From positions 244,031-308,030 of the forward strand of contig NZ_JARXRM010000028.1 in NCBI RefSeq assembly GCF_029887875.1: DNA of 64,000 nt, written 5' to 3'. The notes beneath the pieces are model-generated. The model saw only the letters and a list, made by a program, of their open reading frames with translations. It was not told the DNA's origin and did no database searches. Source of the DNA: Luteimonas endophytica. GTDB taxonomy: Bacteria; Pseudomonadota; Gammaproteobacteria; Xanthomonadales; Xanthomonadaceae. Shown piece by piece: positions 28,532 to 36,982 of the stretch. The first letter of the stretch is position 1. The number at the start of each line of letters is the position of its first letter. Both the position numbers and the translations under genes were made by a program.

Positions 28532-30013
28532 ATGCGAATCGCTGACTCGAACGCTGCGACCGTCGTGATCGGCGCCGGCCTGGCGGGCCTGGCGGCCGCC
28601 GTCCGCGTGGCGCGGGCGGGGCGCGCGGTGGTGCTGTTCGACGCCCAGCCCGCCCATGGCGGCTGCTGTTCGACCACCCGCGTCGACGGCTTCAGCTTCA
28701 ACAACGGCGCGGTGTACGTGGCCGTGCCCTCCCTGCTGCGCGCGGCGTTCGAGCAGCTCGGGGCGGACCTGGATGACGAAGTGCCGATGGCCGCCATCGA
28801 GCGCCCGTTCGAATCCCATCTCGAAGACGGCGGCGTGGTTCACCTGACCGATACCGCCACCTCCTGCGTGGAGGGGCCCCGCAGCGCGGAGCGGACCCGG
28901 ATCCTGCGCGACGGCCTGGGCCGGCTGCGGCAGGACTGGGCGCCGGTCTACCGGGCCCTGGTCGAACACGTGCTGCCGCGCGGACCCTCGCCATGGCATG
29001 CCCTGCTGCGGCTCGGCCCCCACCTGCCGAAGATGGCCGGGAGCGCTGCGGCGCTCATCGAGCGGCGGTTTCCGGACGCGGGCGTGCAGGCCGCCGTCGG
29101 CTCGCTGCTGCTGTACACCGGGGTGCCGCCGGAACGCCTGCCCGCCAACCAGATCATCGGCCTGCTGGCGCTGATGGAGGAAGGCTTCCACCTGCCCCGC
29201 CACGGCATGGGCGCCATCAGCGATGCACTGCTCCGGCATGCGCATGCCGCGGGGGTGGCGGTGCGGCTGGGGCAGGCCGTGGAGCGCATCGAGCTGGCGG
29301 ACGGGCGGGTGAGCGGCGTCCGCCTCGCCGGCGGCGAGCGCATCGCGACGGCCCGCGTGCTGGCGACGACGGCCGGATTCGAGGTGGTCGAACGGCTGCT
29401 GTCGCCCGGAACGGTGCCTTCCCGGCTTGCCCGGACCGCCCGCAACGCGCCCCTGTCGCATCGCGCGGTCTCGATCCAGCTGGGCTGCGCGGCGCCGCCC
29501 GGGCCAGGCGCCTTCATCGTGAACCACGTGCCGGCGCTGGCGCGCCAGGGGCTCCTGCACCAGACCAGGGAAGCACGGCCGGACTGGCTGTCCTACACCG
29601 CGCCGACGCGGGTCGTACCGGGGCTGGCGCCCGCGGGCAAGTCGATCATCGAATGCTACGCACCCGCCTCGGGGATCGGCCGGGCTTCGGAGTGGTCGCC
29701 CCAACAAACCGAATCCACCGTGCACCGGTACGTCGAGGCCCTGCAGCACCGGCTGCCGGGGCTGTCCGTGGAGACGGTGCGCGCGATCGGGCCGGCGGAG
29801 TTCATGCGGCAGCGCCATCTTTACGAAGGCGCGCTGTACGGCATCGCGCCCGGCGTTGCGCCGCACCGGCTGTTCCCGCACCGCGCCGGCGTCGAAGGCC
29901 TGTACCTGGCGGGGCAGACGACCTTTCCGGGCTACGGCGTCGCGCCGGCCGTCTGGTCGGGCCTGCAGGCGGCCGATGCGATGCTTCGGGACCAACGGCG
30001 GGCGCGCCGGTGA
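28532..30013 (+). CDS. CrtI-like NAD(P)/FAD-dependent oxidoreductase
   Basis: A 493-residue flavoprotein. The Rossmann dinucleotide motif is VVIGAGLAGLAAAVRVA at residues ~9-27, and the C-terminal FAD signature is GVEGLYLAGQTTFPGYGVAP. Between them are features of the phytoene desaturase/carotenoid isomerase family (GFSFNNGAVYVAVPSLL, LYTGVPPERLPANQIIGL, LPRHGMGAISDALLRHA). No other carotenoid genes are nearby, so the substrate (isoprenoid or other lipid) is open. Control by the divergent TetR regulator is likely. Confidence 0.86.
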   Translation: MRIADSNAATVVIGAGLAGLAAAVRVARAGRAVVLFDAQPAHGGCCSTTRVDGFSFNNGAVYVAVPSLLRAAFEQLGADLDDEVPMAAIERPFESHLEDGGVVHLTDTATSCVEGPRSAERTRILRDGLGRLRQDWAPVYRALVEHVLPRGPSPWHALLRLGPHLPKMAGSAAALIERRFPDAGVQAAVGSLLLYTGVPPERLPANQIIGLLALMEEGFHLPRHGMGAISDALLRHAHAAGVAVRLGQAVERIELADGRVSGVRLAGGERIATARVLATTAGFEVVERLLSPGTVPSRLARTARNAPLSHRAVSIQLGCAAPPGPGAFIVNHVPALARQGLLHQTREARPDWLSYTAPTRVVPGLAPAGKSIIECYAPASGIGRASEWSPQQTESTVHRYVEALQHRLPGLSVETVRAIGPAEFMRQRHLYEGALYGIAPGVAPHRLFPHRAGVEGLYLAGQTTFPGYGVAPAVWSGLQAADAMLRDQRRARR

Positions 30014-30059
30014 ACGGATCGCGCATCCAGCACGATGAGGGCGGAAGATCGCCGGTCAC

Positions 30060-30345
30060 CGTTTCTCGTTGGCCTCCCGGGCAGTGCAAATGACCAATCA
30101 AGACACGCATTCCCACGCGTTGCCCCGAACCACCGGGGATTCGAGGCTTGCGGAGAATCCGCCGGTAGTTCGGCTTCGAGCGACGCGATGGCGCCGTCCA
30201 TCCGGGTGGCGACGTCCTCGATGGCGCTTCGCACAAGCGATCGCGGTAGGCCCGCCGCCTCCGCGGTCTGGAAGAATGCCTGGTCTGGATCTCGTCGATG
30301 CGGCGAGCATCCGCCAATGTGACGTTTCCTCTGCTGCTATCGACT
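30060..30345 (-). pseudogene. Possible degenerate C-terminal remnant of a HipA-like kinase
   Basis: In this otherwise empty stretch (30014-30360) the minus strand carries two short protein-like blocks in different frames: VTLADARRIDEIQT, and then FFQTAEAAGLPRSLVRSAI followed by EDVATRMDGAIASLEAELPA. They resemble the closing helices of HipA-type toxins, and joining them needs a frameshift. There is no start codon, kinase core or partner antitoxin. The resemblance is by eye, so confidence is low. Confidence 0.28.
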
Positions 30346-30360
30346 CTGTGGCAGAGGCTC

Positions 30361-33300
30361 TCAGTGGAAATCCCGGCTGCGCACATCCAGCCCTTGCAGC
30401 AGCGCGGTGAGATCGTGCAGCCGCCGGGCGACCAGGTGCCGCACGCCGGCCACCGCCTGCAGCCGGCCCTCGACCTGCAGCAGGCGCGATTCCAGAAACG
30501 GGCGGCGCTGGGCTTCGGCGATGTCGCGGCGGATCACCACGTTGACCATGCCGTGCTCGTCCTCCAGGGTCATGAAGGTCACGCCGCTGGCGGTCTGCGG
30601 ACGCTGGCGCAGGGTGACCAGGCCGGCCACGGTGACGCTGCGGCCGTGCGGCAGCGCGGCCAGGTCGCGGCTGTCACGGCAGCGGCGCGCGCGCAGCTTG
30701 GCGCGCAGCAGCCGCAGCGGGTGCGGGCCGAGGGTGGTGCCGGTGCTGGCGTAGTCGGCGGCCACGTCCTCTGCTGTGCCCGGCGGTGGCAGCAGCACCG
30801 TCTGTTCCGGGGCGGAAGTCTCGGCGCCGAACAGCGGCCGCTGCGCTTCCACCCCGGCGATCGCCCAGCGCGCGCGGTGGCGGTGCCCGGCCAGGCCGCG
30901 CAGCGCGCCGGCGTCGGCCAGCAGCGCGCGGGCGCGGGCGTCCAGGCCGGCGCGTTCGCACAGGTCGCCGATGTCGGCGAACGGCCGCCGCGACCGTGCC
31001 TCCATCACCCGCAACGCGTCTTCCTCGCGCAGCCCGCGCACCAGGCGCATGCCGATGCGGATCGCGAACGGCCGGCCGGGCTTCGCGCCGGCCTCCGGCT
31101 CCAGGCTGCAGTCCCAGTCGCTGTGGCGCACGTCCACCGGACGCACGCCGATGCCGTGGCGGCGCGCGTCCTGCAGCAGCTGGTCGGGGCTGTAGAAGCC
31201 CATCGGCCAGCTGTTGACCATGGCGCAGGCGAACTCGGCCGGGTGATGGCACTTCAGCCAGGAACTGGCGTAGGCCAGCAGCGCGAAACTGGCCGCGTGC
31301 GACTCCGGAAAACCGTAGCTGCCGAAGCCCTTGATCTGCTCGAAGATGCGCGCGGCGAACTCGGCGGTGTAGCCGCGCTCGAGCATGCCGCGGGTGAGCC
31401 GTTCGCGGTGCGGCTCCAGACCGCCATGGCGCTTCCACGCCGCCATCGCCCGGCGCAGGCCGTCGGACTCGCCCGGGGTGTAGCCGGCGGCCTCGATCGC
31501 GATCTCCATCACCTGTTCCTGGAACAGCGGCACGCCGAGCGTGCGCACCAGCACCTTCTTCAACGCCTCGGAGGGATAGGTCACCTGCTCCTCGCCGCAG
31601 CGGCGGCGCAGGTACGGATGCACCATGTCGCCCTGGATCGGCCCCGGCCGCACGATCGCCACCTGGATCACCAGGTCGTAGAACTCGGCCGGGCGCAGCC
31701 GCGGCAGCATCGCCATCTGCGCGCGCGATTCGATCTGGAACACGCCGATGGTGTCGGCGCGCGAGATCATGTCGTAGGTCTTCTTGTCCTCCGGCGGGAT
31801 CGTCGCCAGCGCCAGGTCTGGGCCGCCGTGGCTGCGCAGCAGGTCCAGGCAGCGGCGCAGCGTGGTGAGCATGCCCAACGCCAGCACGTCGACCTTGAGC
31901 AGGCCCACCGCGTCCAGGTCGTCCTTGTCCCACTGGATCACGGTGCGGTCTTCCATCGCCGCGTTCTCCACCGGCACCAGGGTATGCAGCGGGTGCTCTG
32001 AGATCACGAAGCCGCCCGGGTGCTGCGACAGATGCCGCGGGAAGCCGACCAGCTGCGCGGTCAATGCCAGCACCCGGCGCAGCAGCGGGCTGTCCGGATC
32101 GAAACCGTGCTCGCGCAGCAGCGCATCCGGCGGCAGCTCCACGCTCCAGCGCTCGAACACCCGCGCCAGCGCGTCGATGCGGTCCTGCGGCAGGCCCAGC
32201 GCGCGGGCCACGTCGCGCACCGCGCCGGCGCCGCGGTAGCTGATCACCACCGCCGCCAGCGCGGCGCGGTGGCGGCCGTAGTGGCCGAACACGTACTGGA
32301 TCACTTCCTCGCGGCGCTCGTGCTCGAAGTCGACGTCGATGTCCGGCGGTTCGTCGCGCTCGGCGGAGATGAAGCGTTCGAACAGCAGCCGCTGCCGCGA
32401 TGGGTCCACCTCGGTGATGCCCAGCGCGAAGCACACCGCAGAATTGGCGGCCGAGCCGCGGCCCTGGCAGAGGATTCCACGGCCGCGCGCGAAGTTCACG
32501 ATGTCGTGCACGGTGAGGAAGTAGTTCTCGTAGCCCTTGTGCGCGATCAGCGCCAGCTCCTTGTCGATCTGCGTGCGCACCGCGTCGATCCTGTCCAGGT
32601 CGTGCAGCGCGCCCTGCCCGGCGCGCCGCTGCAGGCCTTCCAGCGCCAGGCTGCGCAGCCAACTGGCGGCGTCGTGGCCTTCGGGCACCAGCTCGCGCGG
32701 GTACCGGTAGTGCGGCTTCAGTTCGCCCAGGTCGAACGTGCAGCGCCGCGCGATGCGCACGCTCTCGGCCAGCAGCTCCGGCGGATACAGCTGCGCCAGC
32801 ACCTGGCGCGGGCGCAGGTGGCGTTCGCCGTTGGGGAACAGGCGCTGCCCGGCCTCGGCCACGCTGACGTGGTGGCGGATCGCGGTCATGGTGTCCTGCA
32901 GCGCGCGGCGGCCGCGGGCGTGCATGTGCACGTCGCCGGCGGCCACCGCCGGCATGTCGAGCTGCCGCGCCAGCGCCTGCAGCCGCGCCAGCCGTGCGGC
33001 GTCGTCCGGCCCACGGTGCAGCTCCACCGCCAGCCAGGTGCGGCCTGGGAACAGCGCCTGCAGCCAGCGGCCCTCGGCAGGGTCGGCGGCTTCGCCCGGC
33101 AGCCACAGCGCCAGCAGGCCCTCGGTGCCGCCGGCGAAATCCTTGCGCAGCAGCCGGTAATCGCCCTTGTCGGCGCGGCGGCGGGCGTCGGTGATCAGCC
33201 GGCACAGGGTGCGGTAGCCCTGCAGGGTCTCGACCAGCAGCACGCAGGCCGGGCCGTCGGCCAGGCGCAGCTCGCTGCCTACGATCAGCGGCAGGCCGAC

Positions 33301-33480
33301 CTCGCGCGCCGCCTGCCAGGCGCGCACGATCCCGGCCAGGGTGCATTCGTCGGTGATCGCCAGCGCGCGGTAGCCCTGCTGCAGCGCGCGCACGAACAGC
33401 TCCGGCGCGCTGGAGGCGCCGCGCTGGAAGCTGAAGTTGGACAGGCAATGCAGCTCGGCGTAGTCGGGCGCGGCGCTCAT
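30361..33480 (-). CDS. dnaE2: Error-prone DNA polymerase III alpha subunit DnaE2
   Basis: A 1039-residue C-family polymerase used for SOS mutagenic translesion synthesis. The N-terminal PHP domain (residues ~5-210, starting [20 protein letters not shown]) and the catalytic Asp triad region [19 protein letters not shown] are present, as are [12 protein letters not shown] and [22 protein letters not shown]-terminal OB domain follows. Length is usual for DnaE2 and shorter than replicative DnaE. Its ATG overlaps the imuB stop as ATGA. It needs ImuB for recruitment to the clamp. Confidence 0.96.
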   Translation of the reverse strand: MSAAPDYAELHCLSNFSFQRGASSAPELFVRALQQGYRALAITDECTLAGIVRAWQAAREVGLPLIVGSELRLADGPACVLLVETLQGYRTLCRLITDARRRADKGDYRLLRKDFAGGTEGLLALWLPGEAADPAEGRWLQALFPGRTWLAVELHRGPDDAARLARLQALARQLDMPAVAAGDVHMHARGRRALQDTMTAIRHHVSVAEAGQRLFPNGERHLRPRQVLAQLYPPELLAESVRIARRCTFDLGELKPHYRYPRELVPEGHDAASWLRSLALEGLQRRAGQGALHDLDRIDAVRTQIDKELALIAHKGYENYFLTVHDIVNFARGRGILCQGRGSAANSAVCFALGITEVDPSRQRLLFERFISAERDEPPDIDVDFEHERREEVIQYVFGHYGRHRAALAAVVISYRGAGAVRDVARALGLPQDRIDALARVFERWSVELPPDALLREHGFDPDSPLLRRVLALTAQLVGFPRHLSQHPGGFVISEHPLHTLVPVENAAMEDRTVIQWDKDDLDAVGLLKVDVLALGMLTTLRRCLDLLRSHGGPDLALATIPPEDKKTYDMISRADTIGVFQIESRAQMAMLPRLRPAEFYDLVIQVAIVRPGPIQGDMVHPYLRRRCGEEQVTYPSEALKKVLVRTLGVPLFQEQVMEIAIEAAGYTPGESDGLRRAMAAWKRHGGLEPHRERLTRGMLERGYTAEFAARIFEQIKGFGSYGFPESHAASFALLAYASSWLKCHHPAEFACAMVNSWPMGFYSPDQLLQDARRHGIGVRPVDVRHSDWDCSLEPEAGAKPGRPFAIRIGMRLVRGLREEDALRVMEARSRRPFADIGDLCERAGLDARARALLADAGALRGLAGHRHRARWAIAGVEAQRPLFGAETSAPEQTVLLPPPGTAEDVAADYASTGTTLGPHPLRLLRAKLRARRCRDSRDLAALPHGRSVTVAGLVTLRQRPQTASGVTFMTLEDEHGMVNVVIRRDIAEAQRRPFLESRLLQVEGRLQAVAGVRHLVARRLHDLTALLQGLDVRSRDFH

Positions 33481-34883
33481 CCGAACCACCCATGCAGCAT
33501 CCAGCCGCCCTGCTCGCCCGGCGGCGCGTACACCCAGGCCTGCTGGCCCTGGCGGGTGGCGACGCGGTAGTAGTCGCGGCGCACGTCGCCGTCCCACCAG
33601 CCGCTCTCGATCCGCTCCGGGCCGGCCAGCAGTTCCGGCCTGCCGCGCAGCGGGATCGGCCGCGGCAGCAGCCAGCCCGGGCGCGGCGCGGCCACGCCGG
33701 CGCCCGGCTTTGCCGCGCTCTCGCCGCGCCAGGCGTGTTCGGGGCGGTGGTCCGGATGCACGCGCAGGCCGTGCACCGCGTCGTCGCCCAGGCGCGCGCG
33801 CAGGCGCTCGCGCAGCTGTTCCCAGGGCATCGACTGCTGCGGGCGGTCCTCGAACAGCTCGCGGTGCGCCGGCGCGAACGCCGGCAGCTCGCGCGCCAGC
33901 AGCCGCAGCCCGCGCACCGGCGCCGGCACTCCGGCGCGCTCCAGCCGGGTGCGGGCGACGTCGAACAGCAGTGCCGGCTCGCGCTCGGTGCCCAGCAGGC
34001 CCACCGTGACCACGCTGTCGGCGGCGTCCTCGTGCTCCAGGTGCAGCTCGAAGCGCTGCACGCCGCCGTCGCGGCCGGCCAGGTACGCGGCCAGGTCGGC
34101 GGTGAGGCGCCGCAGCGGGAACAGCAGCGCCTGGTGCGACTCCACCTCGAAACCGAGCTCGATGCGCGCGTCGAAGCGGTCCGGCGGCCGGTACCACTCC
34201 AGTGGCTGCGCGGCATCTCCCCACAGCGCGTCCAGATGCCCCAGCACCGCGGCCGGGAAGCGCCGCGCCAGGCTGGCGCGCGGCAGCGCCCGCACCTGCG
34301 CCAGCCGCCGCAGGCCCATCCGCGCCAGCGCCGTGGCGACCTCGGGGGCGAAGCCGGCACGCGCCGCCGGCAGCTGCCCCAGCGCGCGATGCAGGGCCTC
34401 GCCGTCGGGTACCGCCAGGCCGTCGTGGACGTTGGCCAGCGCGCGCGCGGCGGCGGGGTTGGGCGCGGCGACGATGCGGTGGCGGAAGCCGAGCGCGGCC
34501 AGTTCCTCGCGCAGCCGCGCCTCGAACCGCGGCCACGGCCCGAACAGGCCGTGGCTGGCGCCGATCTCGACGATCAGCGCATGCGGATGGCGCAGGCTGA
34601 CCTGGGAGCTGAAGCGGTAGGCCCAGGCGGCGAGGAAGCGCTGCCAGCGCAGCACCTCCCGCGGGTCGTGGTCGAGCACCTCGAAGCCGGTGGCCAGCGC
34701 CTGCGCGGCGGTGAGCGCCATGCCGGGGCGCAGCCCCAGCGCGCGCGCGGCCGGATTGGCGGCGTGCAGCACCCGGCGCTGGGCGCTGCCGGCCACCAGC
34801 ACCAGCGGCGCTTCGGGATCGGCGCGGCGGCGGAGAGCGCCGTCGAGCGCCAGTTGCGGCAGCAGGATGCAGGCCCAGCGCAT
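33477..34883 (-). CDS. imuB: ImuB, Y-family-like polymerase accessory factor
   Basis: A 468-residue protein related to Y-family polymerases ([17 protein letters not shown] at the start, [20 protein letters not shown] and [19 protein letters not shown]) but without the usual acidic catalytic set, as expected for ImuB. A clamp-binding-like motif QQSMPW lies at about residues 347-352. It bridges ImuA and DnaE2 in the SOS mutasome. It is preceded by imuA (10-base gap) and followed by dnaE2 with a 4-base overlap. Confidence 0.92.
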   Translation of the reverse strand: MRWACILLPQLALDGALRRRADPEAPLVLVAGSAQRRVLHAANPAARALGLRPGMALTAAQALATGFEVLDHDPREVLRWQRFLAAWAYRFSSQVSLRHPHALIVEIGASHGLFGPWPRFEARLREELAALGFRHRIVAAPNPAAARALANVHDGLAVPDGEALHRALGQLPAARAGFAPEVATALARMGLRRLAQVRALPRASLARRFPAAVLGHLDALWGDAAQPLEWYRPPDRFDARIELGFEVESHQALLFPLRRLTADLAAYLAGRDGGVQRFELHLEHEDAADSVVTVGLLGTEREPALLFDVARTRLERAGVPAPVRGLRLLARELPAFAPAHRELFEDRPQQSMPWEQLRERLRARLGDDAVHGLRVHPDHRPEHAWRGESAAKPGAGVAAPRPGWLLPRPIPLRGRPELLAGPERIESGWWDGDVRRDYYRVATRQGQQAWVYAPPGEQGGWMLHGWFG

Positions 34884-34893
34884 GGCGATGCCA

Positions 34894-35505
34894 TCAGTGC
34901 AACGGCAGCGCCTGCGGCGGGGCCAGCCCGCCGCGGCACTTGAGTACCCGCAGCTGCGCCGGGCGCGCGTCGATGGCGATGCGCAGCGGCGCCGGCGAGG
35001 GATTGCGCGCCGCCGCCAGCGGGCGGGTGGCGAAGCCCAGGGTGCGGCCGGTCTCGGCCGCCACCTGCAGACGGCGCAGCGCGCGGTCGTCGGCGCCCTG
35101 CGGCCAGCACAGCACCGCGCCGCAGCTGCCCGAGCGCAGGCACTGCTCGGTGGCCCACAGCGCCTCGGCCGGGCGCGCGGTGTTCACCACCTGCAGCTGG
35201 CGCAGGTCGATGCCGGCCGCCTGCCAGGCGGCGGCATAGGGCAGGTACGGCGGCGCCACCAGCACGATGCGCTCGCCGGCCTGCGCCAGCCGCGCCAGCG
35301 CCGGCCACAGCAGCCGCAGCTCGCCGATGCCGTCTGCCTCCACCAGGATCTCGGACAGCGCCGCCTCCGGCCAGCCGCCGGTGGGCAGGGCCGCATCCAG
35401 CGCCGCATGCCCGGTGGGCCGGGCGCTGGCCGGCGCCGGCGCCGGCCGGCCCTTCCAGACCCGGCGCTCCTGCAGCAGCGCATCCAGGGCGACCACCGCG
35501 CCCAT
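34894..35505 (-). CDS. imuA: ImuA, RecA/SulA-like SOS mutagenesis protein
   Basis: A 203-residue protein with RecA-like fold elements (GWPEAALSEILVEADGIGEL, ERIVLVAPPYLPYAAAWQAA, CGAVLCWPQGADDRALRRLQ) but no intact Walker A motif. ImuA proteins act with ImuB and DnaE2 in damage-induced mutagenesis. The start at 35505 touches the lexA2 stop (stop and start overlap by one base), so translation is coupled to the repressor gene. Confidence 0.9.
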   Translation of the reverse strand: MGAVVALDALLQERRVWKGRPAPAPASARPTGHAALDAALPTGGWPEAALSEILVEADGIGELRLLWPALARLAQAGERIVLVAPPYLPYAAAWQAAGIDLRQLQVVNTARPAEALWATEQCLRSGSCGAVLCWPQGADDRALRRLQVAAETGRTLGFATRPLAAARNPSPAPLRIAIDARPAQLRVLKCRGGLAPPQALPLH

Positions 35506-36116
35506 CAGCCGCGCCGCACCAGGCCGCAGAACACGCCCTCGATGGCGAACTCCTGCCCGGGGCCCACCACGATCGGCGCGTAGGCCGGGTTGCGCGGCAG
35601 CAGCCGCAGCGCCTCGGCGCCCAACGCCAGCCGCTTGATGGTCAGCTCGCCGTCGAGCCGCGCCACCACGGTCTGGCCGTCGCGGGCGTCGGCGCTGCGG
35701 CGCACCCCGACCAGGTCACCGTCGAGGATGCCGTCGTCGATCATCGAATCGCCCTGCACCCGCAGCAGGTAGTCCGGCGCCTGGCCGAACAGCCGCGCGT
35801 CGAGGGTGAGGGTGTCGGCCAGGCCGGCATCGGCGCCGATCGGCGCGCCGGCGGCCACCCGCCCCAGCACCGGCAGCCGCAGCAGGTCGGCGCGGGCGCG
35901 CAGCCCGGCCGGGCGGATCCCGCGCGCCTGCCCCGGCGTCACCTCCACCAGCCCGGCCGCGGCCAGCGCCTGCACGTGCTTGCGCGCGGCCCCGCGCGAG
36001 GCCAGGCCGCAGCCGGCGGCGATCTCGGCCAGGGTCGGCGGCTGGCCGTGCGCCGCGACGCGGTCGCGGATCAGGGCCAGCACGCGGGCGCGGCGGGGGC
36101 TGAGGGGCATGTCCAT
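35505..36116 (-). CDS. lexA: LexA2, LexA-type SOS repressor of the imu cassette
   Basis: A 203-residue repressor. The winged-helix domain is at about 1-65 (PLSPRRARVLALIRDRVAAH, SRGAARKHVQALAAAG). The self-cleavage site is Ala-Gly in RVAAGAPIG; the catalytic Ser is in VQGDSMIDDGILDGD and the Lys in LTIKRLAL. This is the divergent LexA type that heads imuA-imuB-dnaE2. ATGs at 36116 and 36110 are both possible; an earlier in-frame start at 36143 would translate through the operator and is rejected. Confidence 0.93.
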   Translation of the reverse strand: MDMPLSPRRARVLALIRDRVAAHGQPPTLAEIAAGCGLASRGAARKHVQALAAAGLVEVTPGQARGIRPAGLRARADLLRLPVLGRVAAGAPIGADAGLADTLTLDARLFGQAPDYLLRVQGDSMIDDGILDGDLVGVRRSADARDGQTVVARLDGELTIKRLALGAEALRLLPRNPAYAPIVVGPGQEFAIEGVFCGLVRRG

Positions 36117-36117
36117 C

Positions 36118-36135
36118 GGAGTACATTTGTACTCC
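36118..36135 (-). promoter_or_regulatory. LexA2 operator in front of lexA2
   Basis: A perfect 8-base inverted repeat, ggagtaca and tgtactcc, separated by TT. It contains the GTACAAATGTAC core on the minus strand, close to the LexA2 box described in xanthomonads and pseudomonads. It ends one base before the first ATG of lexA2. A -10-like TACAAA lies inside it and a 4/6 -35 match (TAGCCA, 36150-36155) is 18 bases upstream. Confidence 0.82.
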
Positions 36136-36152
36136 ATCGCCACCCGGATTGG

Positions 36153-36401
36153 CTAGGGTGCGTCGCCGGCCCCGCTCGCGGCCCCGGTGCCCGGCGGATC
36201 CGGCTCCCAGGCCAGCAGGTCGCCGGGCTGGCAGTCCAGGTACTCGCAGATCCGGCCGAGGGTCTCGAAGCGGATCCCGCGCACCTTGCCGGACTTGAGC
36301 AGCGACAGGTTGGATTCGGTGATGCCGACGTGCGCGGCCAGATCCTTGGAGCGGACCTTGCGCAGCGCCAGCATCACGTCGAGGCGGACCACGATCGCCA
36401 T
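36153..36401 (-). CDS. XRE-family (Cro/CI-type) small DNA-binding protein
   Basis: An 82-residue helix-turn-helix protein with VRLDVMLALRKVRSKDLAAH, ESNLSLLKSGKVRGIRFETL and the closing RICEYLDCQPGDLLAWEPD. This short YozG-like type is regularly found next to DUF2975 membrane proteins, as here. The ATG at 36401 fits the family start. It ends 36 bases before lexA2 but is separated from it by the LexA2 operator. Confidence 0.9.
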   Translation of the reverse strand: MAIVVRLDVMLALRKVRSKDLAAHVGITESNLSLLKSGKVRGIRFETLGRICEYLDCQPGDLLAWEPDPPGTGAASGAGDAP

Positions 36402-36411
36402 CGCGCCCTCC

Positions 36412-36933
36412 TCAGACGATCGAGCGGCTGTCTTCTTCGAGGCGCGCGGCCTCGTCGAACAGCCGCGCCACGAAGAACAGGACCACCGCCACGAACAGCG
36501 CCAGCACATCGCCGCCGGAGAACGACAGGGTCACCGTGGCGCTGCGCTCCAGGGCCACCAGGGCCAGCACCGCCAGCGGCGGCAGCAGCAGCCGCAGCAG
36601 CGCCGCCACCAGCAACAGCAGCGCGAAGCGGCGGAAATGCCGCGTCGCCCCGGGCGCGAACAGGGCGCCGCGCTCCACCTCGCCGAGCATCCTCGCCAGC
36701 TGCCACAGCGCGGCGGCCACCAGCGCCGCCAGCAGCAGCGCGATCGCCCCCGCCCAGGGGTGCGGCAGCCCATCGGTGTGGAGGGTGGCGGCGAGCAGGC
36801 CGGGGACCCCGGCCGCCGGCCCGAACACCGCCAGCAGGGTCACCGCCAGGCACAGCCCCGCCCCGAAGAGCGCCACCCGCCGCAGCCAGCGCGCACGGCC
36901 GTACAGCCCGGCTGTTTTTTTTGTTGTATTCAT
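36412..36933 (-). CDS. DUF2975-family membrane protein
   Basis: A 173-residue protein with four hydrophobic segments (around residues 20-40, 60-85, 100-125 and 140-160) and an acidic tail. The pattern and its pairing with a downstream short XRE regulator match DUF2975 proteins, whose role is unknown but may involve membrane signalling to the regulator. Codons 4-7 contain an A8 run (T8 on the plus strand, 36915-36922), unusual in this GC-rich genome. It is divergent from the aspartic-protease-like gene with only 49 AT-rich bases between. Confidence 0.85.
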   Translation of the reverse strand: MNTTKKTAGLYGRARWLRRVALFGAGLCLAVTLLAVFGPAAGVPGLLAATLHTDGLPHPWAGAIALLLAALVAAALWQLARMLGEVERGALFAPGATRHFRRFALLLLVAALLRLLLPPLAVLALVALERSATVTLSFSGGDVLALFVAVVLFFVARLFDEAARLEEDSRSIV

Positions 36934-36982
36934 ATTTATTTCTGTTTTACGATAATTTCTGCGCACAACACGAGATCCAAGT
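36934..36982. promoter_or_regulatory. AT-rich divergent promoter region
   Basis: A 49-base AT-rich gap between two divergent genes. TACGAT/GATAAT at 36948-36956 could be a rightward -10 and the opposite strand reads TTATCG. I see no convincing -35 for either direction. Confidence 0.45.

Noticed and set aside
36117..36143. Earlier lexA2 start at 36143
   Set aside because: It would translate through the palindromic operator and adds residues not seen in LexA proteins.
36153..36933. DUF2975/XRE pair as a toxin-antitoxin system
   Set aside because: The pair is a known regulator/membrane-protein arrangement, and nothing in the sequence indicates toxicity.
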